A DNA stretch of 64,000 nucleotides from JAWRCU01 sp033542235. GTDB lineage: Bacteria; Pseudomonadota; Alphaproteobacteria; Rhizobiales; Rhizobiaceae. Made by a program: the position numbers and the translations under genes. The stretch covers positions 186,001 to 250,000 of the forward strand of contig NZ_JAWRCU010000009.1 of the NCBI RefSeq assembly GCF_033542235.1, in the 5' to 3' direction. The notes below the pieces were generated by a model that had not been told where the DNA came from, did no database searches, and saw nothing but the letters and a program-made list of their open reading frames with translations. The first letter of the stretch is position 1, and every line of letters starts with the position of its first letter. Below are positions 54,438-63,781 of this stretch, piece after piece.

Positions 54438-55583
54438 TCACAACCTCTCTCCCGAAGTCGCATCGAAGAGCGAGACGCGGCGAACGTCCGGAGCGAACTC
54501 GATTTGATCCCCCACGCGCAAAGTGGCGTCTGCGGACGCTCTGATCGCCAAGGGCTGTCCGCCAAGCTCGGTCCAGATGATCGTTTCCGCACCCATCGGC
54601 TCGACCAAGGTCACCTCGCCCCTTAACGGGGCCATGCCGGCATCGCGACAGACCGCGGGCATGAACTCGCCCAGCCGGACATGCTCCGGCCTTATGCCGA
54701 CCGTGACCTCGATATCACCACGTGCGTCGGAGCGACCGAAGCTGTAGCCGTCGAGTGGAAGCAAGCAATTCCCGAGACGGGCGGCGAGCCGACCCTCCCA
54801 CGAGGTCAGCCGGCCGGCGAGGAAGGACATTGATGGAGATCCCAGAAAGCTCGCGACGAAGCGGTTGACCGGCCGGTTATAGACCTCTGTTGGCGAGCCC
54901 GTCTGTTGAATGACGCCATCCTTCATGATGGCTATCTTGTCGGCGAGCGTCATCGCCTCAACCTGGTCGTGGGTCACGTAGATCATGGTATTTCCGAGCG
55001 CCAGATGCAGCCGCTTGATCTCTAGCCGGAGGTCGGCCCGCAACTGCGCATCCAGGTTGGACAGCGGTTCGTCGAAGAGAAAGACATCGACATGGCGGAC
55101 AAGCGCTCGTCCTATGGCCACACGCTGTCGCTGGCCCCCCGAGAGTTCCGCTGGCAGTCGAGACAGAAGCTTCTCCAGGCGGAGCAACTCAGCCGCCTGC
55201 CGCACGCGTCGAGCCACTTCAGGTTTGGGCATGCCAGATATCTTGAGGCCGAACCCCATGTTCTGAGCAACGGTCATCCGCGGGTACAAGGCATAGGACT
55301 GAAACACCATGCCAATGCCGCGGTCTTTGGGCTCGGCGTAGGTGACATCGCGGCCGGATATCCAGATCTCGCCGGCGTGCGCATCTATCAATCCGGCAAT
55401 TGCGTTGAGGAGGGTCGACTTGCCGCATCCCGAAGGGCCTAAAAGGACCAGAAACAGCCCGCGAGCGACATCAATCGACAGGCGGTCCAGTGCGACGTGG
55501 CTTCCATAGGAGACGGTGAGATTGCGGACCGAGACGCTTGTCTCGCCAGGCCACTGTGCGAGTTTGTGCTGGATGACATTCAT
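54438..55583 (-). CDS. sugar ABC transporter ATPase (UgpC/MalK type)
   Basis: 381 residues. GPSGCGKST, Q-loop VFQSYALYPRMTV, LSGGQRQRVAIGRAL, DVFLFDEPLSNLDAQLR, YVTHDQVEAMTLAD, and the C-terminal TOBE domains with VGIRPEHV typical of CUT1 ATPases. It is seven bases after the permease gene. The 232 bases downstream before the aminotransferase gene contain no gene I can identify. Confidence 0.92.
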   Translation of the reverse strand: MNVIQHKLAQWPGETSVSVRNLTVSYGSHVALDRLSIDVARGLFLVLLGPSGCGKSTLLNAIAGLIDAHAGEIWISGRDVTYAEPKDRGIGMVFQSYALYPRMTVAQNMGFGLKISGMPKPEVARRVRQAAELLRLEKLLSRLPAELSGGQRQRVAIGRALVRHVDVFLFDEPLSNLDAQLRADLRLEIKRLHLALGNTMIYVTHDQVEAMTLADKIAIMKDGVIQQTGSPTEVYNRPVNRFVASFLGSPSMSFLAGRLTSWEGRLAARLGNCLLPLDGYSFGRSDARGDIEVTVGIRPEHVRLGEFMPAVCRDAGMAPLRGEVTLVEPMGAETIIWTELGGQPLAIRASADATLRVGDQIEFAPDVRRVSLFDATSGERL

Positions 55584-55590
55584 TGCCCGA

Positions 55591-56511
55591 TCACCCCTTC
55601 ACAGCGCCGGCGGAAATACCGCGGATAAACCATCGCCCCGAAAAGAAGTATATCGCCAACGGCACGGCAGCTGTAAGTATAGTTGCGGCCATGTTGACGT
55701 TGTACGCTTTTTCGCCGAGCTGGCTGTTTACAATGTTATTGAGCTGGACCGTCATCGGGAACCATTCCCTGCCGCCGAACACAAGCCCGACCAAAAAGTT
55801 GTTCCAGATCAGCGTGACGTTCAGGATGGCGGCGACTGCGGCAATCGGGCCGGACATGGGCAGTAGCACATACCAGAGCAGTTGCAGAAAGCCGGCCCCA
55901 TCCACGCGCGCGGCCTTGATAATCTCAGCCGGCAACGACTCAAAGTAATTCTTAAATAATAGCGCAGTGATCGGCATACAGAAAAAGATGTGAGTGATCC
56001 AGATTGCCCATAATGATCCGTAAATCCCGACCGCCGAGTAGATACGACCAAGGGGAAAGACGAAGAATTGCCACGGAAGGAAGGTGCCGAACATGAGGGC
56101 GATGAAGACAACCTTCCTCAGCGCGAGCCGCGATAGAGCAAAGCCGTAGCCAGAAACGAGGCCGAGCGCGAGGGTGCCGGCAACCGCTGGCACGACAGTG
56201 ACCACCGAATTCCAGAAGCCGACGCGAACGCCCCCGCACTCGATTCCGGTGCACGCGCTCGACCACGCGATCACCCAAGGGGACGGATCGAAGACTTGAG
56301 GCAGAGCGAGCATCGAGCCGCCGCGGATCTCATCCATGCTCTTGAATGACGTTACGAGCATTACGTAGAGCGGCAGCAGGAAGGCCGCAGCCCAGAGTGT
56401 CAGGAAGGCGTATGTGATGGCTTTCGCGACCGCGCGACGGCGGAGGCGAGTGCTCTTCGTGTGGGCTGCGATGCTCGCACCTGCAAGCTCGGCGGTGTCG
56501 TCAGTGGTCAC
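55591..56511 (-). CDS. sugar ABC permease (MalG type)
   Basis: 306 residues with six membrane segments. CUT1 features are FLLPLYVMLVTSFKSMDEI near the N-terminus, FGTFLPWQFFVFPLGRIYS, and the EAA loop PAEIIKAARVDGAGFLQLLW followed by VLLPMSGP. The GTG at 56511 overlaps the stop of the upstream permease gene (GTGA), which fixes the start. Confidence 0.9.
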   Translation of the reverse strand: MTTDDTAELAGASIAAHTKSTRLRRRAVAKAITYAFLTLWAAAFLLPLYVMLVTSFKSMDEIRGGSMLALPQVFDPSPWVIAWSSACTGIECGGVRVGFWNSVVTVVPAVAGTLALGLVSGYGFALSRLALRKVVFIALMFGTFLPWQFFVFPLGRIYSAVGIYGSLWAIWITHIFFCMPITALLFKNYFESLPAEIIKAARVDGAGFLQLLWYVLLPMSGPIAAVAAILNVTLIWNNFLVGLVFGGREWFPMTVQLNNIVNSQLGEKAYNVNMAATILTAAVPLAIYFFSGRWFIRGISAGAVKG

Positions 56512-57416
56512 GATGCAGAGCGGTCCAGACCGCGGTTGAGAGCGACGCGATTGCGCAACATCAGGAACACCAGCCCGCAAACAGCAATAATGGCCAGCAG
56601 CGTCACGCAGGCCGCGGCCGCGAGGCCGATGTTCCCCCGCTGGAAGAGATAATCCATGATGAACTTGGTGGGGACCTCGGTGGAGATGCCGGGTCCGCCG
56701 CCGGTCAGCGCCAGCACCAGCTCGTAAAGGGACACGACGCCAAGCAGCATGAGGAACGAGGCTGTATAAAATGCCGGTCGCAACATCGGCAGCACGACTG
56801 AGACGTACATCCGCCAGGCGGGAATTCCTTCGACTTTCGCGATACGCCAGAGGTCGTTGTCTACCGACCGGAGGGCAGACAGAATAATGACGACTGTGAG
56901 CCCGGCACCTTGCCAGACGCAGGCGATGACGATGGCCCAGAGGGCAAGATCCGGCCTGTTGAGAATGTTGCTGTCGAAAAAGTCGAGACCGATCCCTTCC
57001 AATATCGCGGCCAATCCGTGTTGCGGATTGAGGAGCCATTGCCACGCGATGCCCGTTACAACCAGCGACATGGCATAGGGATAGAGAAAGATCGTCCTGA
57101 AGACACTTTCGCCTGAGACGTGCTGGTCAAGGGCGATGGCGAGCAGCGTGCCGAGCGCCAGGGTCAGTGCGATGACGCCGACGGCGATCAGAAACATGTT
57201 TTCGAGAGAAATCAGCCAGCGGGTTGTCTGGAACAGGCGCTCATATTGATAGGTCCCGACGAGCTCGTATTTCGGCAGCGACTTCGACGCTGTGAAGGAG
57301 ATATAGATCATCCAGCCTATCGACCCGAGATAGCCAACAAACGCGGCCGCATATGCAGGCAGCATCGCAATGTATGGCGTCGTTCGGGTTATTGCCCGGT
57401 CAAGCATATTGGCCAT
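56508..57416 (-). CDS. sugar ABC permease (MalF/UgpA type)
   Basis: About 302 residues with six membrane segments: YIAMLPAYAAAFVGYLGSIG, TIFLYPYAMSLVVTGIAWQW, EAA loop DNDLWRIAKVEGIPAWRMYV with SVVLPMLRP, and PTKFIMDYLF. Starts at 57416 and 57407 are both possible; GAGG is eight bases before the latter. A longer frame upstream is non-coding in character. Confidence 0.9.
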   Translation of the reverse strand: MANMLDRAITRTTPYIAMLPAYAAAFVGYLGSIGWMIYISFTASKSLPKYELVGTYQYERLFQTTRWLISLENMFLIAVGVIALTLALGTLLAIALDQHVSGESVFRTIFLYPYAMSLVVTGIAWQWLLNPQHGLAAILEGIGLDFFDSNILNRPDLALWAIVIACVWQGAGLTVVIILSALRSVDNDLWRIAKVEGIPAWRMYVSVVLPMLRPAFYTASFLMLLGVVSLYELVLALTGGGPGISTEVPTKFIMDYLFQRGNIGLAAAACVTLLAIIAVCGLVFLMLRNRVALNRGLDRSAS

Positions 57417-57483
57417 CCTCGTCGCCGCACCGCGCGCAGGCCTCGTTGGCCGAGGCTCCGCGCGGTGAACCCTCGCTTGCTCG

Positions 57484-58749
57484 CTATTGGCGAGCGAGTT
57501 CGGCCGTCTCCGACCAGCGATCAACGAATGTCTGCACATCCATCGAACTTGTGGCCCAATATTCGGCGATCAGATCCGACAGCGACGACACGTTGTCGCT
57601 TGTCGCCAAAACATTCGGATCCGGGCTGTTCCGTGTGGGATCCCGCATCGACTCCACCCCATCTCCGGCAATCGCATCGAAATTGCTCAAGTCGACGTCT
57701 GTACGGGCTGGTATAGAGCCCCACTCAAGGCTGGCCTTCGTCTGCGCTTCTTTCTCGAACACTGCACCCGCGAAGACATCCTGCGCTTTCTTCAACGTCT
57801 CGTTGTTCGAGACCGGAAGCACGAATACGTCGCCGCCAAAGATGAAAATTGGCTGATCCGGCCCGAAGACGCCGCCAAAATCAACTCCGGGGCGCTGTCC
57901 GGCTGCGACGAGCTCACCCTTCGCCCAATCGCCCATGAATTGGAATCCAGCCTTCTTCTGGGCCAGCAGCAGGGTAGTCTGGTTCCACTCACGGTTGGCG
58001 GACGCGGGGTCGACATAGCCCCTGAGCCTGCCGAATATTTCGACCGATTTGCGAAATTCGTCGGACTTGATCGCGTCCGGATCATTGTCATGCCATATCT
58101 TCGCGAAGAGCTCCTTGCCTGCCACCCCGACCAAGACGGCGTTGAAAAGTACTCGCTCCTGCCAGGGCTGTGCACCGAGTGCCAGCGGAATGAAGCCCTT
58201 CGTCTTGAGCTTATCGAGAGCTGAGAACATCTCATCCCATGTCTTTGGAGGCTCCGTGATACCGGCCTCCGCAAGCACGGCTTTCGAATAGAAGAGGCGG
58301 TTCTGGGCATAATTGTTGATTGGAATCGCTACAACGTGCCCGTCGCGCACAATGGCGTTGTAGAGTGCCGACGGGAGCACGTCCTTCCAATGTCCCTCCG
58401 CTGCAACATCATCCACATTGCGGATGAGCCCGTTGGCGTAGATATCGTCGAGCTCTTTACCAGTGTTGAGCTGAAGGGCGCCGGGTGGATCGCCTGCCTG
58501 CGTCCGGTTGATCGCCGCAGCCTTTGCCGCGTCGCCACCCGCGATGGCCGTGTCGACCCACGTGACGCCACGCTTTGCCACGGCATCGGCCAATGCCTTG
58601 ATGCCCGCGGCTTCGCTCTTGGAGGTGAACCAGTGTATCACCTCAATCTTTGACCCGTCTTCGGCTGCGTAGGACGGACAACTCGCCCCCGCTGATCCGA
58701 TTGCCAGCGCAACGCCCATCAAAGACGCAACTCTAAATCTCCTGACCAC
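57484..58749 (-). CDS. sugar ABC transporter binding protein (family 1)
   Basis: 421 residues with a Sec signal (FRVASLMGVALAIGSAGASC, cleavage near SYAAE) and a family-1 sugar-binding fold: IEVIHWFTSKSEAAGIKAL, PINNYAQNRLFYSKAVLAEA, PPKTWDEMFSALDKLKTKG, FQFMGDWAKGELVAAG, FIFGGDVFVLP. It leads the minus-strand operon. The 516-bp stretch 58750-59265 in front is AT-rich near 58910-58945 and likely holds the promoter; no gene is recognised there. Confidence 0.92.
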   Translation of the reverse strand: MVRRFRVASLMGVALAIGSAGASCPSYAAEDGSKIEVIHWFTSKSEAAGIKALADAVAKRGVTWVDTAIAGGDAAKAAAINRTQAGDPPGALQLNTGKELDDIYANGLIRNVDDVAAEGHWKDVLPSALYNAIVRDGHVVAIPINNYAQNRLFYSKAVLAEAGITEPPKTWDEMFSALDKLKTKGFIPLALGAQPWQERVLFNAVLVGVAGKELFAKIWHDNDPDAIKSDEFRKSVEIFGRLRGYVDPASANREWNQTTLLLAQKKAGFQFMGDWAKGELVAAGQRPGVDFGGVFGPDQPIFIFGGDVFVLPVSNNETLKKAQDVFAGAVFEKEAQTKASLEWGSIPARTDVDLSNFDAIAGDGVESMRDPTRNSPDPNVLATSDNVSSLSDLIAEYWATSSMDVQTFVDRWSETAELARQ

Positions 58750-59265
58750 TCTGTTTCCCCTTCGTTTCTATGGATGGAGCTGAGCTGCTTGAGCCCTGGT
58801 TGCGCGTCCGATTACCCAGACGCCGCAGTCGACAAGATTCGGACCCGTTTGACCTCCGGAAGCATAGCGAGATAGCCGCTAACACTGCGGCACTTCGATG
58901 CCAGCTCAGTAATTAAGATCATATTGATTTTTATTTACCCGTCAACGCCGGTAGGCTGATCCGCTCGCTTGTCCTGCGTGCTTGACCGGCTTTGCGCCGA
59001 AACATGCAAAGAGGAGGTCCGGGCGGTCCGAAGCAGCGACTGAAGCACGGCAGAATTCTATTCAGCTGGCTCGAGCCATCACCGGCCGGACAATCGCTAC
59101 TCGGTCAGTTTCAGCAGATCCCTGTACCGCGGGTGGGTTCGAATGGGGTCGAGATCGGAGTCATTCCTGACCCGATCCGTCGCCCGGGTGAAGATGGCCA
59201 CCGCGGCGCGTCGTCTAGCAGCTGGCCCGTGTTGCAACCCGCAGGCCTTGGCGCCGGTTGTCTAT

Positions 59266-59511
59266 CTATCCCCCAACGAGACGCGGCAGCAGGAAAATCT
59301 CGGCGCCTTCTGGCAATTCCTTCGACCAGGTGTCGCGATAGATCTCGCCGTCGATCGCGACAGCGATCCCACGTTTGATGTGGGGCTCCAGGGCCGGATA
59401 CTGCTCCGCGAGCTTTTTGAAGAGCTCGCGGATGTCCTTCGCATCGATGTCGACCTTGTTCCTGCCTCCGGCGGCCGCGCCAAGCGCCCCCCAGAGCGTC
59501 ACTTCGACCAT
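59266..59511 (-). CDS. MoaD/ThiS-like ubiquitin-fold protein
   Basis: 81 residues ending in the Gly-Gly tail (LLPRLVGG) required for thiocarboxylation in MoaD/ThiS proteins, with the beta-grasp pattern (VTLWGALGAAAGG, then IAVAIDGEIY). It begins 8 bases after the molybdenum-subunit gene and is last in that operon. It may be a dedicated sulfur carrier for cofactor synthesis or for sulfuration of the hydroxylase; a housekeeping moaD probably exists elsewhere. Confidence 0.82.
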   Translation of the reverse strand: MVEVTLWGALGAAAGGRNKVDIDAKDIRELFKKLAEQYPALEPHIKRGIAVAIDGEIYRDTWSKELPEGAEIFLLPRLVGG

Positions 59512-59519
59512 GACCCTGC

Positions 59520-61775
59520 TTATTCCGCCTCGAGCGCCGCCAGGATGCGTGGCGGTGACATCGGGATATGCGTCATCCGCACGCCCACGGCGTTCGATAC
59601 CGCATTGGCGATCGCCGCGAGCGGCGGCACGATCGATGTCTCGCCCACGCCGCGCACCCCGTAAGGATGGTTGGGATTGGGGATTTCGAGAATCTGCGTG
59701 TCGATCATCGGCAGGTCCGAGCAGACCGGGATGCGGTAGTCCAGAAAGCCGGGGTTCTGAAGCCGCCCGTCTTTGCCGTAGATATACTCCTCGTTGAGAG
59801 CCCAGCCGATGCCTTGCGCGGCGCCGCCCTGGTACTGGCCCTCCACATAGGTCGGGTGCACCGCCTTTCCAGCGTCCTGGACGACGGTGTAGCGCAAGAC
59901 CCTTGTGGCGCCGGTATCCGGATCGACTTCGATATCGCAGATATGCGTGGCAAAGGACACGCCGGCTCCGTCGGCGACGAGCTCGCTGTGGCCGGCGATC
60001 GGCCCGCCGGTTTTACCCGCGGCAGCTGCGATCTCCTTGAGCGAGAGGGGCGGAAGATTGCCGTATTTCTCGCCCTTGGCAATGGCATGGCCCTGTTCCC
60101 AGGCCACGTCGTCGACGGGAATATCCCACATCTGTGCAGCGCGTTGGCGCATGACCTGGATGGCGTTACGCGCGGCAGAGATCGTCGCCATCGAGGAAGA
60201 GAAGGTGCCGCGACTTCCGTCTGTCATGTCGTTGTAGCCGAGGCTGGCGGTATCTGCGACGACCGCCTTGACCTGCTCATAGGGGATGCCGAGTTCCTCC
60301 GCCGCCACCAGCGACAGCGAGGCACGCGAGCCGCCTACGTCTATGGTGCCGACGGCAAGCGAGACCGTTCCGTCGATGCCGATGTTGAGGTCTGCGCAGG
60401 TCTGACCCCCGAAGTTGAACCAGAAGCCGCAAGCCATGCCCCGGCCCTGGTTCTTACCGACGGGGGCCTTCATGTGCGGATGGTTCTTGGCCGCCTCGAG
60501 CGTTGGGCCGATGCCGATCGGGCCGTACACCGGGCCGTATGAAGATCTCGTGCCTTCCCTCGCGGCGTTCCTGATCCGGAACTCGACAGGGTCTACTCCG
60601 ACCTTCTTCGCCAGCTCGTCGATCGCGCTTTCCACGGCAAAGGCCGCCATCGGTGCTGACGGCGCGCGATAGGCCGCAGTCTTCGGCCGATTGACGAGCA
60701 CTTCGTAGCCGACGGTCTTGACGTTATCTAGTTTGTAGCAGGCAAACGCGGTCATGGCGCCCATCTCCGCCCACGTGCCAAAGTAGGGGCCGCAGGAATA
60801 GCGCAAGGTCGCCGAGGCAGCGGTGATTGTCCCGTCTTTTCGGGCGCCGATCTTGACGTCGATCGAGGTCGCGCTGGTCGGTCCCGAGGCGCGGAACACC
60901 TCTTCGCGCGACATGACGAGCTTGACCGGCCTGCCAGCCTTGCGCGACAGCGCCAGTGCGACCGGCTCGGCCCAGACATGGGTCTTGCCGCCAAAACCGC
61001 CGCCTATCTCCGACGAGGTGACGCGCAGTTTGGAGACATCCATTCCAAGCAGCTGCGCACAGTGCTGGCGGTACACGAAATGGCCCTGGGTGCAGACCCA
61101 AAGCTCTCCGGTACCGTCTGAATTGACACTCGCCACACACGCATGCGGCTCGATATATCCTTGGTGCGTCTGCTCGGTTTTGAATGAGCGCTCGATGATC
61201 GCATCGGCTTGCCTGAAGCCCTCCTCGATGTCGCCATGGCCGAACTGGCTTCGCTTGGCGACATTTGATGGCTTGGCGGGCTTGGGATCGACGCCCTCAG
61301 TGAACACGTTATCGTGCAGAAGGGGCGCCGTCGGCTTCATCGCCTCGTCGACATCGGTGACATGAGGCAACACCTCATAGTCCACCTCGATGAGCTTCAG
61401 AGCCTTCCTCGCCGTGCGGGCGTCGACTGCAGCGACCGCGGCCACTGCATGGCCGTCATAAAGCGCCTTGGTGCGCGCCATGCAGTTGTCGAGGATGTCG
61501 TACATGGCGGAATCGCCGTCGGTGAGGTCGGGCAAGTCGGCCGCGGTGATCACCGCCTTCACGCCGTTCAGCTTCTCGGCCCTCGATGTGTCGATTTTCC
61601 TGATCTTAGCGTGCGCGTGGGGGCTTCGGAGAATTCGCCCGATCAACTGGCCGGCCATGTTGAAGTCCGCCCCGTAGCGCGCACGGCCCGTTACCTTGTC
61701 GACCCCGTCCGGCCGGATGGGTCGTGTGCCGACGGATGTAAGATTTCGTGCCGAGTAGCGCGGATCGAAACCCAT
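59520..61775 (-). CDS. molybdenum hydroxylase, molybdopterin-binding large subunit
   Basis: 751 residues of the xanthine dehydrogenase/CO dehydrogenase large-subunit family. The N-terminal half carries KVTGRARYGADFNMAGQLIG and GGGFGGKTHVWAEP. The C-terminal half binds the cofactor, with VGTIDVGGSRASLSLVAAEE and catalytic Glu712 in GVRGVGETSIVPPLAAIANA. Substrate-specificity residues of xanthine dehydrogenase are not evident, so the substrate (an aromatic, purine or aldehyde) is not assigned. It starts one base after the 2Fe-2S gene. Confidence 0.9.
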   Translation of the reverse strand: MGFDPRYSARNLTSVGTRPIRPDGVDKVTGRARYGADFNMAGQLIGRILRSPHAHAKIRKIDTSRAEKLNGVKAVITAADLPDLTDGDSAMYDILDNCMARTKALYDGHAVAAVAAVDARTARKALKLIEVDYEVLPHVTDVDEAMKPTAPLLHDNVFTEGVDPKPAKPSNVAKRSQFGHGDIEEGFRQADAIIERSFKTEQTHQGYIEPHACVASVNSDGTGELWVCTQGHFVYRQHCAQLLGMDVSKLRVTSSEIGGGFGGKTHVWAEPVALALSRKAGRPVKLVMSREEVFRASGPTSATSIDVKIGARKDGTITAASATLRYSCGPYFGTWAEMGAMTAFACYKLDNVKTVGYEVLVNRPKTAAYRAPSAPMAAFAVESAIDELAKKVGVDPVEFRIRNAAREGTRSSYGPVYGPIGIGPTLEAAKNHPHMKAPVGKNQGRGMACGFWFNFGGQTCADLNIGIDGTVSLAVGTIDVGGSRASLSLVAAEELGIPYEQVKAVVADTASLGYNDMTDGSRGTFSSSMATISAARNAIQVMRQRAAQMWDIPVDDVAWEQGHAIAKGEKYGNLPPLSLKEIAAAAGKTGGPIAGHSELVADGAGVSFATHICDIEVDPDTGATRVLRYTVVQDAGKAVHPTYVEGQYQGGAAQGIGWALNEEYIYGKDGRLQNPGFLDYRIPVCSDLPMIDTQILEIPNPNHPYGVRGVGETSIVPPLAAIANAVSNAVGVRMTHIPMSPPRILAALEAE

Positions 61776-61776
61776 A

Positions 61777-62253
61777 TCATGCTCCCTTCATCACTCGTGC
61801 GGCGTCTTGGACGGCACGCACGATCTTGTCGTACCCGGTGCAGCGGCAGAGGTTTCCAGCAAGCCCGAAGCGGATTTCTTCCTCGGTCGGATCAGGATTC
61901 TTGGCCAGAAGATCCTTCGCAGCCATCAGGAATCCCGGCGTGCAGATGCCGCATTGCAGCGCTGCGTGTTCTAGGAATTTCTGCTGGAGCGGATGAAGCT
62001 TGTCGCCGCTCGCCATGCCCTCGATCGTCTCGATGCGCCGGCCTTCAGCCTCCGCGCCGAGCACCAGGCATGAGCACACCAGCCGGTTATCGAGGATGAC
62101 GCTGCAGGCGCCGCAGTCGCCCGTACCGCAGCCTTCCTTGGCTCCGGTGAGCCCCAGGCGATCGCGCAAGACCTCGAGCAGCGTCTCCTCCGGCTGGCAG
62201 AGGAACTCGACGTCATCGCCGTTGATTGTCGTTGAGACGGCCACTCCAGACAT
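61777..62253 (-). CDS. molybdenum hydroxylase, 2Fe-2S small subunit
   Basis: 158 residues. The plant-type cluster uses Cys42, Cys47, Cys50 and Cys60 or Cys62 (KEGCGTGDCGACSVIL), and the second cluster Cys101, Cys104, Cys136 and Cys138 (QCGICTPG, NLCRCTGY). It passes electrons from the molybdenum centre to FAD. ATG 62253 has GGAGG six bases upstream and overlaps the FAD-subunit stop by one base. Confidence 0.93.
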   Translation of the reverse strand: MSGVAVSTTINGDDVEFLCQPEETLLEVLRDRLGLTGAKEGCGTGDCGACSVILDNRLVCSCLVLGAEAEGRRIETIEGMASGDKLHPLQQKFLEHAALQCGICTPGFLMAAKDLLAKNPDPTEEEIRFGLAGNLCRCTGYDKIVRAVQDAARVMKGA

Positions 62254-63113
62254 CAATTACCTCCTGCCCGCGCATAGGCGTTCGTGGCGGCCCGCTTGGC
62301 CATCACGCCCGCAACCTTTTTCCTGAACTCTACCGTGCCACGCTTGTCGTCGATGGGACGGCAGGCGGCTGAACAGGCATCGGCGAGCCTCTCCAGCGTG
62401 ACTGCATCCGCCTTGGTGCCAATGAGGACCGCGGCAGCCTCCTCCACAAGAAGCACCGTTGGCGCAACGGCGCCCAGAGCCACGCGGGCCGATTTGACGA
62501 CGCCTTGCTCGTCGAGCGTCAGACTCACGCCGGCGCTGACCACCGCGATGTCCATCTCTGTGCGTGGAATGAACCGGAGATAGGCATCGGACGAACGCGG
62601 CGGGCGCCTGTCGAGCATGATCGCCTCGATGATTTCGCCTTTGGCCAAGGACGTCTTGCCCGGCCCGGTCGGCAAGCTCTCCACGGCAACCATGCGCCTT
62701 GTGCCCGGCCCGACAATCAATGCCCGGGCGCCCGCAGCCACCAGCGCCGGCACACTGTCGGCCGCCGGCGAGGCATTGCAGAGATTGCCCACGATCGTGC
62801 AGCGTCCCTGCACCTGCTTCGAGCCAATCAAGTTGGCCGCTTCGACGACACCGGGCCATTCCCTCTTCAAGGACGCGCACTCTCCGATTTGGGCGCACGG
62901 TACCGCCGCCCCGATGCTGAAGCCCTCGGCCGTCTCTCTGATCTCGCCCAGTCCATTGATCGCCTTGATGTCGACGATCAGGTCGGGTTCGACAAAGCCG
63001 CCTTTCATTCTGACCAGAAGATCGCTTCCTCCGGCGAGAATGGCGGCCGTGCCGTCTGCCGCGGCCAGCAAGCCAACGGCATCTTCTATTGATTGCGGAC
63101 GCTCGTAGCGCAT
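62253..63113 (-). CDS. molybdenum hydroxylase, FAD-binding middle subunit
   Basis: 286 residues of the CoxM/XdhA-like FAD domain family. Signatures are the start MRYERPQSIEDAVGLLAA, ILAGGSDLLVRMKGG (pyrophosphate loop), TIVGNLCNASPAADSVPALV and the C-terminal CO-dehydrogenase flavoprotein domain. ATG 63113 is preferred (AAAGGG six bases upstream) over ATG 63119. First gene of the four-gene operon; 63114-63408 upstream contains no gene. Confidence 0.9.
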   Translation of the reverse strand: MRYERPQSIEDAVGLLAAADGTAAILAGGSDLLVRMKGGFVEPDLIVDIKAINGLGEIRETAEGFSIGAAVPCAQIGECASLKREWPGVVEAANLIGSKQVQGRCTIVGNLCNASPAADSVPALVAAGARALIVGPGTRRMVAVESLPTGPGKTSLAKGEIIEAIMLDRRPPRSSDAYLRFIPRTEMDIAVVSAGVSLTLDEQGVVKSARVALGAVAPTVLLVEEAAAVLIGTKADAVTLERLADACSAACRPIDDKRGTVEFRKKVAGVMAKRAATNAYARAGGN

Positions 63114-63408
63114 CGTCATCCCTTTAGTCATCGCTCCCATCAATCTGTTGTAGGCTCTTATAAGGTGTTCCCGCAGAATGGCTATCCGGTTCGCTGTATG
63201 TGCAGCACTAAGCTGTCGAACAGCTGGATCCTTCGGTCAAGGCGCCAAGGCTCGAATCCTTCACCTGTGAAGGTTCCGGGGTTCTGGACCGTAGGTGATC
63301 ACGATTGCGTTCATCAGGAATAACTGCTGGTCTCGATTTGTGACGGAGCGGCCCACTTGTTGCCCGAGTTAGAAGCTGAAATGCATCCGAAACAAGGAGC
63401 TTCGGCCA

Positions 63409-63654
63409 GTGACCACCTTCAAGTTCGACCGACCTGTTTCAGTTGTCATGGGCATTGGCCTTCCTCGCGATATCGAGTCCGTATCGGGCGCATACGATGT
63501 GCTCCTCGAGTGGAATGGCATCCCCGATATGGACTATCAAGCCGCATTGGACGTCTGCCGCAAAGCTCTAAAGGGAGACAGAACCGCTCAACAAGCCCGC
63601 GAAGCCTTCCGAAGATTCGCCTGCAATAGGGGCATCCTGTCGGAACGTGCCTGA
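63409..63654 (+). CDS. DUF982 domain protein
   Basis: 81 residues of the DUF982 family, small proteins abundant in rhizobia: FDRPVSVVMGIGLPRDIESV, LLEWNG, YQAALDVCRKALKGDRTA, AREAFRRFACNRGI. The GTG start has AAGGAG about nine bases upstream. Function unknown. Divergent from the molybdenum hydroxylase operon. Confidence 0.85.
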   Translation: MTTFKFDRPVSVVMGIGLPRDIESVSGAYDVLLEWNGIPDMDYQAALDVCRKALKGDRTAQQAREAFRRFACNRGILSERA

Positions 63655-63781
63655 GGATACAGCGGCTCCCAGCCTCAGCTGAGGATAATTAGCCAGGTGG
63701 GCGAACGTCCGGGAAGGACCGTCCAACTGATCCATTCTTTTTTGAGAAACTGGCACGATCGCCCTGTTGCCCGTCAGCAAA

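Noticed and set aside
58992..59378. 128-residue plus-strand frame before the MoaD-like gene
   Set aside because: Overlaps the MoaD-like gene antisense, no ribosome site and no recognisable family.
63190..63300. tRNA-like TCGAAT loop near AAGG/CCTT
   Set aside because: No acceptor stem, D-arm or anticodon arm can be built around it.
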